From: Pontibacillus chungwhensis BH030062
GTDB lineage: Bacteria > Bacillota > Bacilli > Bacillales > BH030062
Length of the DNA stretch: 64,000 bases
Direction of reading: 5' to 3'
Assembly (NCBI RefSeq): GCF_000770675.1
Contig: NZ_AVBG01000014.1
Coordinates: 25,849-89,848, forward strand
Within the stretch, counting starts at the first letter, position 1; every line of letters begins with the position of its first letter. The position numbers were made by a program, and so were the translations under genes. This document shows positions 18,810 to 27,666 of this stretch, in pieces. The notes beneath the pieces are model-generated. The model saw nothing but the letters and a program-made list of their open reading frames with translations, did not search any database and had not been told where the DNA came from.

Positions 18810-19343
18810 ATGTTTAAATATAAAATCAACGAAGACACTGAACTTCGTTTACTAGAAGTACGTCATGCTGAAGAACTATTTCAACTCACTGATGCCTCAA
18901 GGAATAATCTACGTAAATGGTTACCTTGGATTGATCGCACAAAGACAGTAGAGAACTCAAAGGGATTTATTGAGGGGACATTAAAGCAATTCTGTAACAA
19001 TGATGGCTTCCAGGCGGGGATCTGGTATAAAGGAGAATTAGCAGGGATCGTAGGGTTACATACTATTAATTGGTCAAATAAATCTACTTCCTTAGGTTAC
19101 TGGCTTGGGGATTCTTTTCAAGGAAAAGGGTTAATGACAAAGTCGTGTTAAGAAGTCATAAACTATTGCTTTAATGAACTTGAACTTAAGCGTATAGAAA
19201 TACGAGTAGCAACTGAGAATGAAAAAAGTTTAGCCATCCCACATAGGTTAGGTTTTACAAAAGAAGGATGTCTTGAAAAATCAGAATTATTGTACGACGA
19301 ATATGTAGATCATTATGTTTTTGGCCTAATTAACGAAAATTAA
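18810..19343 (+). pseudogene. GNAT N-acetyltransferase interrupted by one in-frame stop
   Basis: One frame from ATG 18810 (RBS GAAAGGGGA) encodes a RimJ/RimL-type acetyltransferase of 177 codons, broken only by TAA at 19149-19151. Before it: RLLEVRHAEELFQL, WLPWID and the acetyl-CoA-loop-like LGDSFQGKGLMTKSC. After it, in the same frame: CFNELELKRIEIRVATEN, RLGFTKEGCLEKSELL and YVDHYVFGL, all family hallmarks. A single A-to-T change in a Lys codon would explain the stop. The 113-residue product would lack the C-terminal half of the fold. Confidence 0.85.
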
Positions 19344-19368
19344 ACTAGATCTCTTGATTTCAACTCTT

Positions 19369-19400
19369 CAAGTATAGGGGGCGATTGTAGAAGAAGAGCA
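19369..19400 (+). repeat. Intergenic repeat family E, copy 6
   Basis: AAGTATAGGGGGCGATTG followed by TAGAAGAAGAG, about 26 bp after the GNAT stop. Confidence 0.65.
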
Positions 19401-19424
19401 TTTGTCCCTTTCAGCAAATTTTTC

Positions 19425-19543
19425 CAAAAATAAAAGACGTCCTATGAAGGACGTCTTTGCGTATTGCGGCGAGAGACAGCACTCCACATAGTGCATTGCC
19501 ATAAAGGCGCGTCAATCTCGTCTTATGCAATTCAGCTCATCGC
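19425..19543 (-). ncRNA. Candidate minus-strand small RNA with own promoter and terminator
   Basis: Read on the minus strand: promoter -35 TAGATA (19573-19578) and -10 TATACT (19550-19555) with a 17-bp spacer, then about 115 nt of hairpin-rich sequence (for example GCACT/AGTGC at about 19479-19494), then an 11-bp perfect terminator stem AAAGACGTCCT / AGGACGTCTTT (19433-19458) with a T-rich tail on that strand. No ORF. Family not recognised. Confidence 0.55.
19433..19458 (-). terminator. Intrinsic terminator, strongest on minus strand
   Basis: An 11-bp perfect stem with 4-nt loop; minus-strand tail TTTTATTTTT. Confidence 0.8.
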
Positions 19544-19596
19544 TAGACTAGTATAGCATAATGCAACCATTATATCTAATAGAAAATTTTCCTTAT

Positions 19597-19630
19597 AGTA
19601 TTAACGGGTGATTTAGTGGAACAGGTAAGT
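19597..19630 (+). repeat. Intergenic repeat family E, copy 7
   Basis: GTATTAACGGGTGATTTAGT then GGAACAGGTAAG, at the 3' end of the minus-strand gene 19632. Confidence 0.5.
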
Positions 19631-19631
19631 A

Positions 19632-19817
19632 TTATGACGTAGCCAATTTATAATTCCTATACATGCCTAGAGCAGATATGGGAGCACCGATTACACAAAA
19701 CCAAGCAAACCATTCTGAGTAGCTACCTTCAGAGCCAAAAGAAAGCTGATAAACCCCAAGACCAAATAATAAAATACATCCAATAATTCCAATGACAAAT
19801 CGGATACCTTTTCTCAT
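19632..19817 (-). CDS. Small hypothetical membrane protein, 61 aa
   Basis: ATG at 19815-19817 with AGGAGG just upstream on the minus strand. Two TM helices (IRFVIGIIGCILLFGLGVY and EWFAWFCVIGAPISALGMY) joined by a short acidic loop, C-terminal basic tail. No family recognised. It is the only minus-strand gene of this small-gene block. Confidence 0.75.
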   Translation of the reverse strand: MRKGIRFVIGIIGCILLFGLGVYQLSFGSEGSYSEWFAWFCVIGAPISALGMYRNYKLATS

Positions 19818-20002
19818 AAAAGCCTCCTATTCAATACCAACTATTCTATATGTTAACACAATCTTACCAAAAGTTAACATACAACAAAACTTACATCTTA
19901 CATGAACTGTGGTTCAGCACCGAACCAACTCCAACTCAAATCAATATGCACTCAAGCTTTCAAGACAATGTTATTTTTTTAGTAGCAAATAAATATTAGT
20001 GT

Positions 20003-20016
20003 TGAAAACGATTACA
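20003..20016 (+). promoter_or_regulatory. cre site (CcpA) over the rbs promoter
   Basis: TGAAAACGATTACA matches the catabolite-responsive element consensus TGWAANCGNTNWCA at all 14 positions and overlaps the likely -35 (TTGAAA, 20002-20007). Carbon-catabolite repression of the ribose operon is the established pattern in Bacillus. Confidence 0.8.
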
Positions 20017-20028
20017 AACATGTGTTAA

Positions 20029-20054
20029 GTTATGTGTAACCGGTTACACATAAC
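20029..20054 (+). promoter_or_regulatory. RbsR operator (perfect 26-bp palindrome)
   Basis: Arms GTTATGTGTAACC and its exact complement meet at a central CCGG. It lies 14 bp before the rbsR start, where LacI-family repressor binding would block initiation. Confidence 0.88.
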
Positions 20055-20067
20055 AGGGAGTGAAAAC

Positions 20068-21045
20068 ATGATTACCATAAAAGACGTTGCCCGTGAAGCA
20101 GGTGTATCAGTCGCCACCGTTTCGCGAGTCTTAAACGAAAATGGTTACGTAGGGGAAGAAACGAAAAAGAAAGTCCTCAAGGCCATGAATTCATTAAACT
20201 ATAGTCCGAACGAAGTGGCTCGCTCCCTGTATAAACGGGAATCGAAACTGATCGGACTGTTGCTACCAGACATAACGAACCCATTCTTTCCTCAGTTAGC
20301 GAGAGGGATTGAAGATACCGTGAATCAGTCAGGGTATCGCCTGCTGCTTGGAAATAGTGATGAGGAGTTAGAGAAAGAACTTGATTATATACAAACGTTC
20401 GTACAGAATAACGTCGTTGGGATGATTTCAGCGACAAACCATGTCGATCAAAACATTTACGATGCCTTACAGATTCCGCTTGTCCTTTTAGACCGTACAA
20501 CCGATCAGTATCCTTCTGTCTACAGCGATGGCCGGGAAGGTGGAAGACTAGCGGCGCGTACGCTCGTCGACAAGGGAGCCAGAAGAGTTACGTTGATGAA
20601 AGGGCCTGCTCACGTGAAACCAGCACAAGATCGCTTTAAAGGAGCGGTTGACGTGTTGAGTGATGCAGACATTGACTTTTCAGTGCTTGCGACAACGTCT
20701 TATTCTTTTGAAGATGCCAAAGGTTGGGCGGAAGAGCTGTTTCAGAAATACCCGAATACAGATGGGGTTATTGCGAGTAATGATATTGTAGGGATTGCGA
20801 TCATCCATGAAGCGCTGAGACTTGGTAAGCGAATTCCTGAAGATCTGCAAATTATCGGGTACGATGATATCCCGCAAAGCAGTCTTTCCTATCCGCCGCT
20901 TTCAACGATCCGTCAGCCAGCTTACGAAATGGGACAAGCGGCAGCGGAGTTACTTTTACAAACGATTAAGAAAGAGCCAGGAATCGAAACGAAAATCGAG
21001 ATGCCTGTAGAATTTATAGAACGAGATACGACTAGAAAGGAATGA
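20068..21045 (+). CDS. rbsR: Ribose operon repressor, LacI family
   Basis: 325 residues from ATG 20068 (CAGGGAGTG upstream); an in-frame ATG at 20032 lies inside the operator and is rejected. N-terminal HTH TIKDVAREAGVSVATVSRVL, then the sugar-binding core (LIGLLLPDITNPFFPQLARG, GVIASNDIVGIAI). Represses the downstream rbsKDACB genes; the perfect palindrome at 20029 is the likely target and implies autoregulation. Confidence 0.93.
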   Translation: MITIKDVAREAGVSVATVSRVLNENGYVGEETKKKVLKAMNSLNYSPNEVARSLYKRESKLIGLLLPDITNPFFPQLARGIEDTVNQSGYRLLLGNSDEELEKELDYIQTFVQNNVVGMISATNHVDQNIYDALQIPLVLLDRTTDQYPSVYSDGREGGRLAARTLVDKGARRVTLMKGPAHVKPAQDRFKGAVDVLSDADIDFSVLATTSYSFEDAKGWAEELFQKYPNTDGVIASNDIVGIAIIHEALRLGKRIPEDLQIIGYDDIPQSSLSYPPLSTIRQPAYEMGQAAAELLLQTIKKEPGIETKIEMPVEFIERDTTRKE

Positions 21046-21050
21046 AGATC

Positions 21051-21941
21051 ATGAATAAACCAAAGATTGCCGTTATAGGCAGTTCGTCGATGGACTTAGT
21101 GGTGACCTCGAACAGACGTCCATTAGCAGGGGAAACGGTTTTAGGGGAGTCTTTTGAAACCGTCCCAGGAGGAAAAGGCGCCAATCAGGCTGTTGCGGCG
21201 GCTAGACTTGGAGCTGACGTCTACATGATTGGACGTGTAGGAGATGATCCATATGGTACGGAAATTTTGGAGAACCTGAAACGGGAAGGTGTTCATACCG
21301 ATCATGTGGAACCGGTTACACATTCAAAGAGTGGAACGGCTCACATTATATTAGCTGAAGGAGATAACAGCATTGTCGTAGTGAAAGGGGCTAACGATTA
21401 CGTTACGCCAGACTATGTGAATCAAGCTCGTGCTCGATTGGCTGAGTGTGATCTCGTTCTCATTCAACAGGAGATCCCAGAAGAAACAGTGATCGAGACA
21501 GCGAGGTTGTGCAAGGAGTTAGATGTTCCGCTTTTACTAAACCCGGCACCTGCGAGAGAGATTCCTGAAGCGGTCATCGAACAAGTCAGTTATCTTACAC
21601 CAAATGAACACGAAGCCGCACAGTTGTTTGAGGGAGAAACTCTTTCAGCTATTCTGAAGCGTTTCCCAAATAAGCTATTTATTACAGAAGGAAAAGCGGG
21701 CGTTCGCTTCTTTAACAATCAGGAAGAGGTCGTTGTTCCGTCCTTCCCAGTTGAAGCTGTTGATACAACCGGAGCTGGAGATACGTTCAACGCAGCCTTT
21801 GCCACAGCGATTGCCGAAGGGAAGTTACTCTTTGAATCGTTGCGTTTCGCCAATCAAGCAGCTGCCTTATCTGTCACAGCATTTGGAGCTCAAGGCGGAA
21901 TGCCAACACGAGCTGAGGTAGAAAAGGAGCTGAACAAATGA
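21051..21941 (+). CDS. rbsK: Ribokinase
   Basis: 296 residues from ATG 21051 (AAAGGA at proper spacing; ATG 21042 overlaps the RBS and the rbsR stop). PfkB-family kinase phosphorylating ribose with ATP. Seen: substrate motif GGKGANQAVAAARLG, the T-PNE motif (LTPNEHEAAQL) and DTTGAGDTFNAAFA with the catalytic Asp. Overlaps rbsD by 4 bp. Confidence 0.96.
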   Translation: MNKPKIAVIGSSSMDLVVTSNRRPLAGETVLGESFETVPGGKGANQAVAAARLGADVYMIGRVGDDPYGTEILENLKREGVHTDHVEPVTHSKSGTAHIILAEGDNSIVVVKGANDYVTPDYVNQARARLAECDLVLIQQEIPEETVIETARLCKELDVPLLLNPAPAREIPEAVIEQVSYLTPNEHEAAQLFEGETLSAILKRFPNKLFITEGKAGVRFFNNQEEVVVPSFPVEAVDTTGAGDTFNAAFATAIAEGKLLFESLRFANQAAALSVTAFGAQGGMPTRAEVEKELNK

Positions 21942-22324
21942 AACGTAACGGCATACTAAACAGTCATATAGCCAAAGTACTCGCTGATCTTGGTCATACC
22001 GACACCATCGTTGTAGCCGATGCAGGGCTCCCTATACCAGAAGGGGTGCCAAAGATCGACCTATCCTTACAGCAAGGCGTGCCACGTTTCTTAGATGTAG
22101 TCGCATTGTTAAAAGAAGAAATGGTTGTCGAGAAAACAACGGTCGCAAACGAAATGGAACAGAATGAAGAAGTGCATATAGGTTTTAAGGGATATTTCGA
22201 TGAGGTGGAGTACATCTCACACGAATCGTTGAAACAACAACTGAAAAACGCTAAAGCCGTTATCCGCACAGGAGAAGTTACACCTTACGCAAACTGTATC
22301 CTGCACGCTGGCGTCACGTTTTAA
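21938..22324 (+). CDS. rbsD: D-ribose pyranase
   Basis: 128 residues, the usual RbsD length. It interconverts beta-pyranose and beta-furanose ribose so RbsK can act. Seen: N-terminal LNSHIAKVLADLGHTDTIVV with the catalytic His, GLPIPEGVPKIDLSL, and C-terminal RTGEVTPYANCILHAGVTF. The start overlaps the rbsK stop (ATGA). Confidence 0.96.
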   Translation: MKRNGILNSHIAKVLADLGHTDTIVVADAGLPIPEGVPKIDLSLQQGVPRFLDVVALLKEEMVVEKTTVANEMEQNEEVHIGFKGYFDEVEYISHESLKQQLKNAKAVIRTGEVTPYANCILHAGVTF

Positions 22325-22340
22325 CAAAGGGGGATGAAAC

Positions 22341-23831
22341 ATGCAGATCTCTATGGAAAACATCCACAAAGCCTTCGGGACCAATCAGGTGCTCGAAGGT
22401 GTGGATATGGAAATTAAACACGGAGAAGTTCACGCTTTAATGGGCGAGAATGGAGCGGGAAAGTCGACTTTAATGAAGATTCTCACAGGCCTTCATCAAA
22501 AAGACGAAGGGACCGTTACGATTGACGGAGAAGAGAAGACTTTTGCTAATCCAAAAGAAGCCGAGCAATTCGGGATTGCGTTTATTCATCAAGAATTAAA
22601 TGTTTGGCCGGATTTAACCGTTTTAGAGAACTTATTTATAAATAAAGAGCCTGTTACGAAGTTCGGTCTTATTCAAACGAAAAAAATGAAAGCGATTGCG
22701 AGTGAGCAATTTGAGAAACTAGCGGTCTCGATTCCCCTTCATAAAGAAGCCGGTCAGTGCTCAGTCGGGGAACAGCAAATGATCGAAATTGCCAAGGCAC
22801 TCATGACCGATGCGAAAGTGATCATTATGGACGAGCCATCGGCTGCTCTTACAGACCGAGAGATCGAGAAGCTATTTGATGTCATTCGCTCGTTGAAAGC
22901 TTCAGGCGTATCAATCGTCTATATTTCGCACCGTATGGAAGAGATCTTTACGATATGCGACCGGATTACTGTGATGCGCGATGGACAAACCGTTGATACA
23001 ACACCGATTCCTGAGACAAGCTTTGATGATGTCGTTAGGAAAATGGTCGGCAGAGAGCTGACAGACCGATTCCCAGAACGAACGCCCGATCCTGGTGAGG
23101 CAGTGCTTGAAGTGAAAGGCCTTGGGCGAAAAGGGGTCTTTCAGGATGTAAACTTCAACGCTCGCGCTGGTGAAATTGTTGGTGTAGCCGGATTAATGGG
23201 AGCGGGGCGTACTGAAATTATGCGTACCCTGTTCGGATTAGACGGCAAGTATGATGGCGAGATTTTTGTAAACGGTCAGAAAGTAGACGTGAAGAATCCG
23301 AGTCAGGCAGTGAAGCTAGGTCTAGGTTTTATCACAGAAGACCGTAAAGGAGAAGGCCTTGTCTTAGACTTCCCGATTAAAGACAACATCGCCTTACCAA
23401 GCTTACGAAGCTTTACGAAGAATAGTCTGATTCAGGAAAAAGAAGAACAAGAATTCGTTGAAATGCTTATCAAACGCCTCACGGTTAAAACGGAATCTTC
23501 TAGCACAGAAGCGAAGAATCTCTCTGGCGGAAATCAACAAAAAGTCGTTATCGCCAAATGGATTGGAATCGGCCCGAAAGTGCTAATTCTAGATGAACCA
23601 ACTCGCGGAGTCGACGTTGGTGCCAAGCGAGAGATCTATCAATTAATGAATGAACTAACAGACCGCGGGGTCGCGATCATTATGGTTTCTTCAGAACTAC
23701 CAGAAGTTCTGGGCATGAGCGACAGAGTTCTCGTTGTGCATGAAGGGACCATTGCTGGAGAACTCCATCGAGACGAAGCCGACCAGGAGAAAATTATGAC
23801 ATTAGCAACAGGGGGTCAAGTAAATGGATAG
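22341..23831 (+). CDS. rbsA: Ribose ABC transporter, double ATPase subunit
   Basis: 496 residues, two fused ABC domains. The first has [14 protein letters not shown] (Walker A), [15 protein letters not shown] and [11 protein letters not shown]. The second carries a degenerate Walker A region ([16 protein letters not shown]), [14 protein letters not shown] and [13 protein letters not shown]. This asymmetry is normal for RbsA/MglA proteins. Cytosolic motor of the ribose importer; overlaps rbsC by 8 bp. Confidence 0.96.
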   Translation: MQISMENIHKAFGTNQVLEGVDMEIKHGEVHALMGENGAGKSTLMKILTGLHQKDEGTVTIDGEEKTFANPKEAEQFGIAFIHQELNVWPDLTVLENLFINKEPVTKFGLIQTKKMKAIASEQFEKLAVSIPLHKEAGQCSVGEQQMIEIAKALMTDAKVIIMDEPSAALTDREIEKLFDVIRSLKASGVSIVYISHRMEEIFTICDRITVMRDGQTVDTTPIPETSFDDVVRKMVGRELTDRFPERTPDPGEAVLEVKGLGRKGVFQDVNFNARAGEIVGVAGLMGAGRTEIMRTLFGLDGKYDGEIFVNGQKVDVKNPSQAVKLGLGFITEDRKGEGLVLDFPIKDNIALPSLRSFTKNSLIQEKEEQEFVEMLIKRLTVKTESSSTEAKNLSGGNQQKVVIAKWIGIGPKVLILDEPTRGVDVGAKREIYQLMNELTDRGVAIIMVSSELPEVLGMSDRVLVVHEGTIAGELHRDEADQEKIMTLATGGQVNG

Positions 23832-24780
23832 TGCAATCAAAGGGGCAAAACAGGTAGGAAACATCACACAAAAATTAGGTCCGTTTGTCGGGCTGCTCGC
23901 TCTTATTGTAGTTGTATCAATTTTTAATTCTAGTTTCTTAGAACCGTTGAACTTATTAAATCTATTAAGACAAGTCGCGATTAATGCGCTGATCGCTTAT
24001 GGCATGACGTTCGTTATTTTAACAGGTGGCATTGATTTATCCGTCGGTTCTGTACTCGCGTTATCGAGTGCTTTAATGGCCGGCATGATGGTGTCTGGTC
24101 TTGATCCGATTCTAGCGATTATTATTGGTTGCTTACTAGGTGCTGTAATGGGAGCCGTAAACGGTCTTCTTATTACAAAAGGGAAAATGGCACCGTTTAT
24201 CGCAACACTAGCAACCATGACGATGTTCCGGGGATTAACGCTCGTGTATACAGATGGTAATCCGATAACAGGACTTGGAGATAGCTACGCATTCCAGCTG
24301 TTCGGACGTGGGTATTTCCTAGGTATTCCGGTACCGGCGATTACAATGTTTCTTGCTTTCGCGGTTCTTTGGGTGATTTTACACAAAACGCCATTCGGTC
24401 GTAAGACATATGCGATTGGTGGCAATGAGAAAGCAGCTCTTATTTCAGGTATTAATGTATCTCGCGTTAAGGTTATGGTTTATTCGCTTGCAGGCTTATT
24501 ATCTGCCCTTGCAGGTGCGATTCTAGTATCCCGTCTTGATTCTGCTCAGCCTACAGCAGGTGAAGCGTACGAGTTAGACGCGATTGCCGCTGTTGTGCTA
24601 GGTGGTACGAGTCTATCAGGCGGACGTGGGTTGATTATAGGAACACTAATTGGTGCACTCATTATCGGTACACTGAATAATGGATTGAACCTACTTGGCG
24701 TTTCTTCCTTCTTCCAGATGGTTGTGAAGGGTGTCGTTATTATCATCGCCGTATTAATTGACCGAAAGAAAGCAGCATAG
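23824..24780 (+). CDS. rbsC: Ribose ABC transporter permease
   Basis: 318 residues with about 8-10 TM helices. BPD_transp_2 family hallmarks include [18 protein letters not shown] near the N-terminus, [19 protein letters not shown] as the cytosolic coupling segment and [12 protein letters not shown]. Membrane channel paired with RbsA and RbsB. Confidence 0.96.
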   Translation: MDSAIKGAKQVGNITQKLGPFVGLLALIVVVSIFNSSFLEPLNLLNLLRQVAINALIAYGMTFVILTGGIDLSVGSVLALSSALMAGMMVSGLDPILAIIIGCLLGAVMGAVNGLLITKGKMAPFIATLATMTMFRGLTLVYTDGNPITGLGDSYAFQLFGRGYFLGIPVPAITMFLAFAVLWVILHKTPFGRKTYAIGGNEKAALISGINVSRVKVMVYSLAGLLSALAGAILVSRLDSAQPTAGEAYELDAIAAVVLGGTSLSGGRGLIIGTLIGALIIGTLNNGLNLLGVSSFFQMVVKGVVIIIAVLIDRKKAA

Positions 24781-24790
24781 GGGGATAAAC

Positions 24791-25723
24791 ATGAGAAAAT
24801 TACGTCTATTATTAATGATGAGCCTCGTCCTAATTTTCCTAAGCGCCTGTTCCCTGCAACCGCCAGAGTGGGCGAAGCCAAGCTCAGGCGACGGAGAAGG
24901 AGACGTGAAGGTCGGACTATCGGTTTCTACATTAAATAATCCTTTCTTCGTATCGATGAAAGAAGGAGTCGAGCAAGAGGCTGAAGCACAAGGAATGGAA
25001 GTCGTTGTCGTTGACGCTCAAAATGACGCAGCGAAACAAGTAAATGATGTGGAGGATTTAATTCAGCAAGGGGTTGATGTTCTCTTGATTAACCCAACAG
25101 ACTCAGCAGCCATCTCAACAGCGGTTCAATCTGCTAACAGTCTAGGCATTCCAGTGGTTACACTTGATCGCTCCGCTGAAAAGGGAGAAGTCGCGACGTT
25201 AGTCAGCTCGGATAATGAAAAAGGTGGCGAAATCGCTGGGGAGTATATCGTCGAACAAGTTGGTGAAGGCGCGAAAGTCGCTGAACTAGAAGGCGTACCG
25301 GGTGCCTCCGCTACCCGCGAACGTGGAGCAGGCTTCCATAACATCGCTGACGAAAAGCTAGACGTCGTCGCCAAGCAAACGGCGAACTTTGACCGTACAG
25401 AAGGGTTAACGACGATGGAGAATATGCTACAAGGGAACCCTGAGATAGAAGCCGTCTTCGCTCACAATGACGAAATGGCACTAGGCGCTTATCAAGCCAT
25501 CCAAAGCTCCGGTCGCGATATTCTCGTTGTAGGATTTGACGGAAATGACGATGCGATGAGCAGTATCCGTGATGGGAACCTCTCCGCAACTGTGGCACAG
25601 CAGCCGATTGAGATTGGGAAACTAGCGGTTCAAGCTGGGGATGATGTTCTTCAAGGAAAAGAAGTTGAAGACACGATTCCTGTACCGCTTAAGCTCGTGA
25701 CGGAAGAGAATGTAGACGAATAG
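24791..25723 (+). CDS. rbsB: Ribose-binding lipoprotein
   Basis: 310 residues from ATG 24791 (GGGGGATAAAC upstream). Signal sequence with lipobox LSAC, so it is anchored outside the membrane. The Peripla_BP_4 fold begins VKVGLSVSTLNNPFFVSMKEG; AVFAHNDEMALGAYQAI and VVGFDGNDDAM are sugar-binding-protein hallmarks. Last gene of rbsRKDACB, closed by a terminator. Confidence 0.95.
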   Translation: MRKLRLLLMMSLVLIFLSACSLQPPEWAKPSSGDGEGDVKVGLSVSTLNNPFFVSMKEGVEQEAEAQGMEVVVVDAQNDAAKQVNDVEDLIQQGVDVLLINPTDSAAISTAVQSANSLGIPVVTLDRSAEKGEVATLVSSDNEKGGEIAGEYIVEQVGEGAKVAELEGVPGASATRERGAGFHNIADEKLDVVAKQTANFDRTEGLTTMENMLQGNPEIEAVFAHNDEMALGAYQAIQSSGRDILVVGFDGNDDAMSSIRDGNLSATVAQQPIEIGKLAVQAGDDVLQGKEVEDTIPVPLKLVTEENVDE

Positions 25724-25733
25724 GATTATTAGC

Positions 25734-25764
25734 GAACCCGGATGAGTGGCATCCGGGTTCTTTT
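25734..25764 (+). terminator. Rho-independent terminator of the rbs operon
   Basis: An 11-bp perfect stem GAACCCGGATG / CATCCGGGTTC with 5-nt loop and TTTT. Confidence 0.9.
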
Positions 25765-25782
25765 AAATGGTGAGAGTCCTAC

Positions 25783-26340
25783 CTAATTTCTTAATTGATT
25801 CTTAAAGAATAATACTGTCTCTAATTCATCTTCGCGGTCCTCAAACAAGTTCAGTTGCTTTCCGGTAGCAATCGCGAATTCAATATACGCATTTCCTTCA
25901 GCTGTAATCAGGTTCTCACATACGGTTACATCCGTTTTACTTTTATAAGTCGGGTTAAAGAAAGCTTGGAATTCTTCTATTTCAATAGAGGTCGAATATT
26001 CCCTTTCTCTCAACACAGAACTAGCTCCCAAGAGAGTAGAAGCTCCGCAAATGGCAGCAATCCACTTGTTCTTCTTATCAAATTCCTGAATGAGGGTCGT
26101 AATTTTGCTTTCCTCTAAAAGAGGCACAGGATCTCCTCCTGGTATGATTAAAAGATCATATTCTCCCGCAGTGCATTCGTCTATCGTTTTAGTGACCTTC
26201 ACCGTAAATTGGCCGCAGTGCTTCACTTCCGACTGGAGAGCCGTCGTCTCAATCTCGCAATCTGTAACGCTTAGTATGTAAGAAAGGGCGCTAATCTCCC
26301 AATCGACATAGCCTTCATACAATAAGAATAATGCCTTCAA
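25783..26340 (-). CDS. DJ-1/PfpI-family protein
   Basis: 185 residues from a TTG start at 26338-26340, preceded by AGAAAGGA at 7-bp spacing; an ATG 84 bp upstream gives a non-conserved extension. The fold starts KALFLLYEGYVDWEIS, then YDLLIIPGGDP and AAICGASTLLGAS with the nucleophile-elbow Cys. Members include glutamine-amidotransferase-like chaperones, proteases and regulators. The exact activity is unknown. Monocistronic and convergent with the rbs operon. Confidence 0.82.
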   Translation of the reverse strand: MKALFLLYEGYVDWEISALSYILSVTDCEIETTALQSEVKHCGQFTVKVTKTIDECTAGEYDLLIIPGGDPVPLLEESKITTLIQEFDKKNKWIAAICGASTLLGASSVLREREYSTSIEIEEFQAFFNPTYKSKTDVTVCENLITAEGNAYIEFAIATGKQLNLFEDREDELETVLFFKNQLRN

Positions 26341-26526
26341 AGAATCATTCCTTTCTGTAGTTTTTCCTACTAGTGTCAGCAATCTTCTACTCTCTTGTTT
26401 GTGCTTACATACTGTTTTCTTCAAAAATTTTCAAAATCCTTGTTATAATGTTACGTAGAAATAAATCCATCGCCTTCAGTGGTTGCAGCAACAGTAGGGA
26501 TATGGAAATAAGGAAGGAGTAATGAA

Positions 26527-27078
26527 ATGGAGAGAAATGTCTTCTGGGAGCATATCGAACATTCAGGAAGTGAACATTTAAAAATTAGTAAAGATGAAGA
26601 GTCCATTACCGCACAAGGAGCGGTCCTTTTCGCAACGAAAGAAGCTATTCATCCTATTACATATAGCATCCTAATGGATCAGAATTGGCTGACCAGACGT
26701 GTTGACCTAACAGATGATGGGACTGACCACTCCTTATCCTTATACTCAGATGGGAAAGGGAATTGGTGGACCAGAGATGAGCCTTTATTAAAAATGAAAG
26801 GCGCAATCGATGTAGACCTTTCTGTAACGCCATTTTCTAATACATTACCAATCAATCGTTTTAATTGGAATGAAGGACAAGAACGAGAATTGGAAATGGT
26901 GTATATAGAAGTCCCCGAATTCACATTAGAAAAAGTGAAGCAGTACTACACCTTCTTAGGGAACGACGGAGACCTAAGAAGGTTTCACTATCACTGCAGG
27001 AACTATGAAACAGTGATCACCGTAGATGAGGATGGAATCGTATTAGAATATCCAGGGGTTTTCATGCAGAAGTATTAA
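26527..27078 (+). CDS. Putative glycolipid-binding domain protein
   Basis: 183 residues. WEHIEHSGSEHLKI at the N-terminus, then GNWWTRDEPLLKMKGAIDVD and TPFSNTLPINRFNW match the family named putative glycolipid-binding (DUF1089, PA1994-like). No signal peptide. RBS AAGGAG and a -10-like TATAAT (about 26445) precede it. Biological role unknown. Confidence 0.75.
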   Translation: MERNVFWEHIEHSGSEHLKISKDEESITAQGAVLFATKEAIHPITYSILMDQNWLTRRVDLTDDGTDHSLSLYSDGKGNWWTRDEPLLKMKGAIDVDLSVTPFSNTLPINRFNWNEGQERELEMVYIEVPEFTLEKVKQYYTFLGNDGDLRRFHYHCRNYETVITVDEDGIVLEYPGVFMQKY

Positions 27079-27178
27079 TCCTTCTGGCTTTGGATATCTT
27101 TGCTTATATTCAGTAGAAATACTAGATGGTAAGGTGTATAGAAATAGCACACAAGCAGCAAGACAGGTGAAAGCGATC

Positions 27179-27328
27179 ATGAATAAACTTAAAACCAATC
27201 AGCAAAGCAAAAAAGGTAAGATACGTTCAAAAATCGATAGCTTCTTAGAAAGTTGCCTTAGTACAGGATGTCTAATACTCATCATCTTTGCTTCATCTAT
27301 TACAGGAGTCTTTTTATGGATCATTTAA
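27179..27328 (+). CDS. Small membrane peptide, 49 aa
   Basis: ATG 27179 with AGGTGA 8 bp upstream. A basic cytosolic head (NKLKTNQQSKKGKIRSK) and one C-terminal TM helix (TGCLILIIFASSITGVFLWI) after SCLS. Its layout resembles the 51-aa ORF at 47589 (Ser-Cys, then a Gly-Cys-led TM helix). Function unknown. Confidence 0.5.
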   Translation: MNKLKTNQQSKKGKIRSKIDSFLESCLSTGCLILIIFASSITGVFLWII

Positions 27329-27406
27329 TGTGTGTTCTTATTTGTTTTTTTCAGAACGGTCTCAAAGCTAGATTAGTGTGGGGGGTATATGATTTCCTTA
27401 TCTGGC

Positions 27407-27577
27407 ATGCTTCCGTTTCTGCTACATATGGCAAAGGAGGTTCGGGAAATTGCGAGACTCCTGCGGCAGGAGGAGCCTAGGGGAGACCCCGCAGGAACGA
27501 GGAGGCTTCCCAGCTCGCCGCGGAAAGCGAGTAATTTCCCGAACCACCTTCCTCTCATTCTAAACTATCGGAAGCAT
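27407..27577 (+). repeat. Palindromic dispersed element, copy 2
   Basis: Outer arms ATGCTTCCG (27407-27415) / CGGAAGCAT (27569-27577); an 18-bp inner stem (27434-27451 with 27533-27550, one mismatch) around the same core as copy 1 (GCGAGACTCC, GAGACCCCG, GAGGAGGCT). The inner-stem sequence differs from copy 1 but pairing is kept. Confidence 0.85.
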
Positions 27578-27666
27578 ATTCCCGTTTTTGCCTGAATGAT
27601 CAGGAATAAATCCACCCCATTCAGGGAAAACAGAAACCAAGATCATTCGATTAAAGGAGAGGGACC

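Noticed and set aside
16670..19630. Classical integron with attC sites
   Set aside because: No integrase seen and the repeats lack paired attC cores with an obvious long palindrome; only the cassette-like layout is kept as a finding.
27389..27595. Open frames on both strands across palindromic element copy 2
   Set aside because: Same reason as copy 1; both strands open because of the palindrome.
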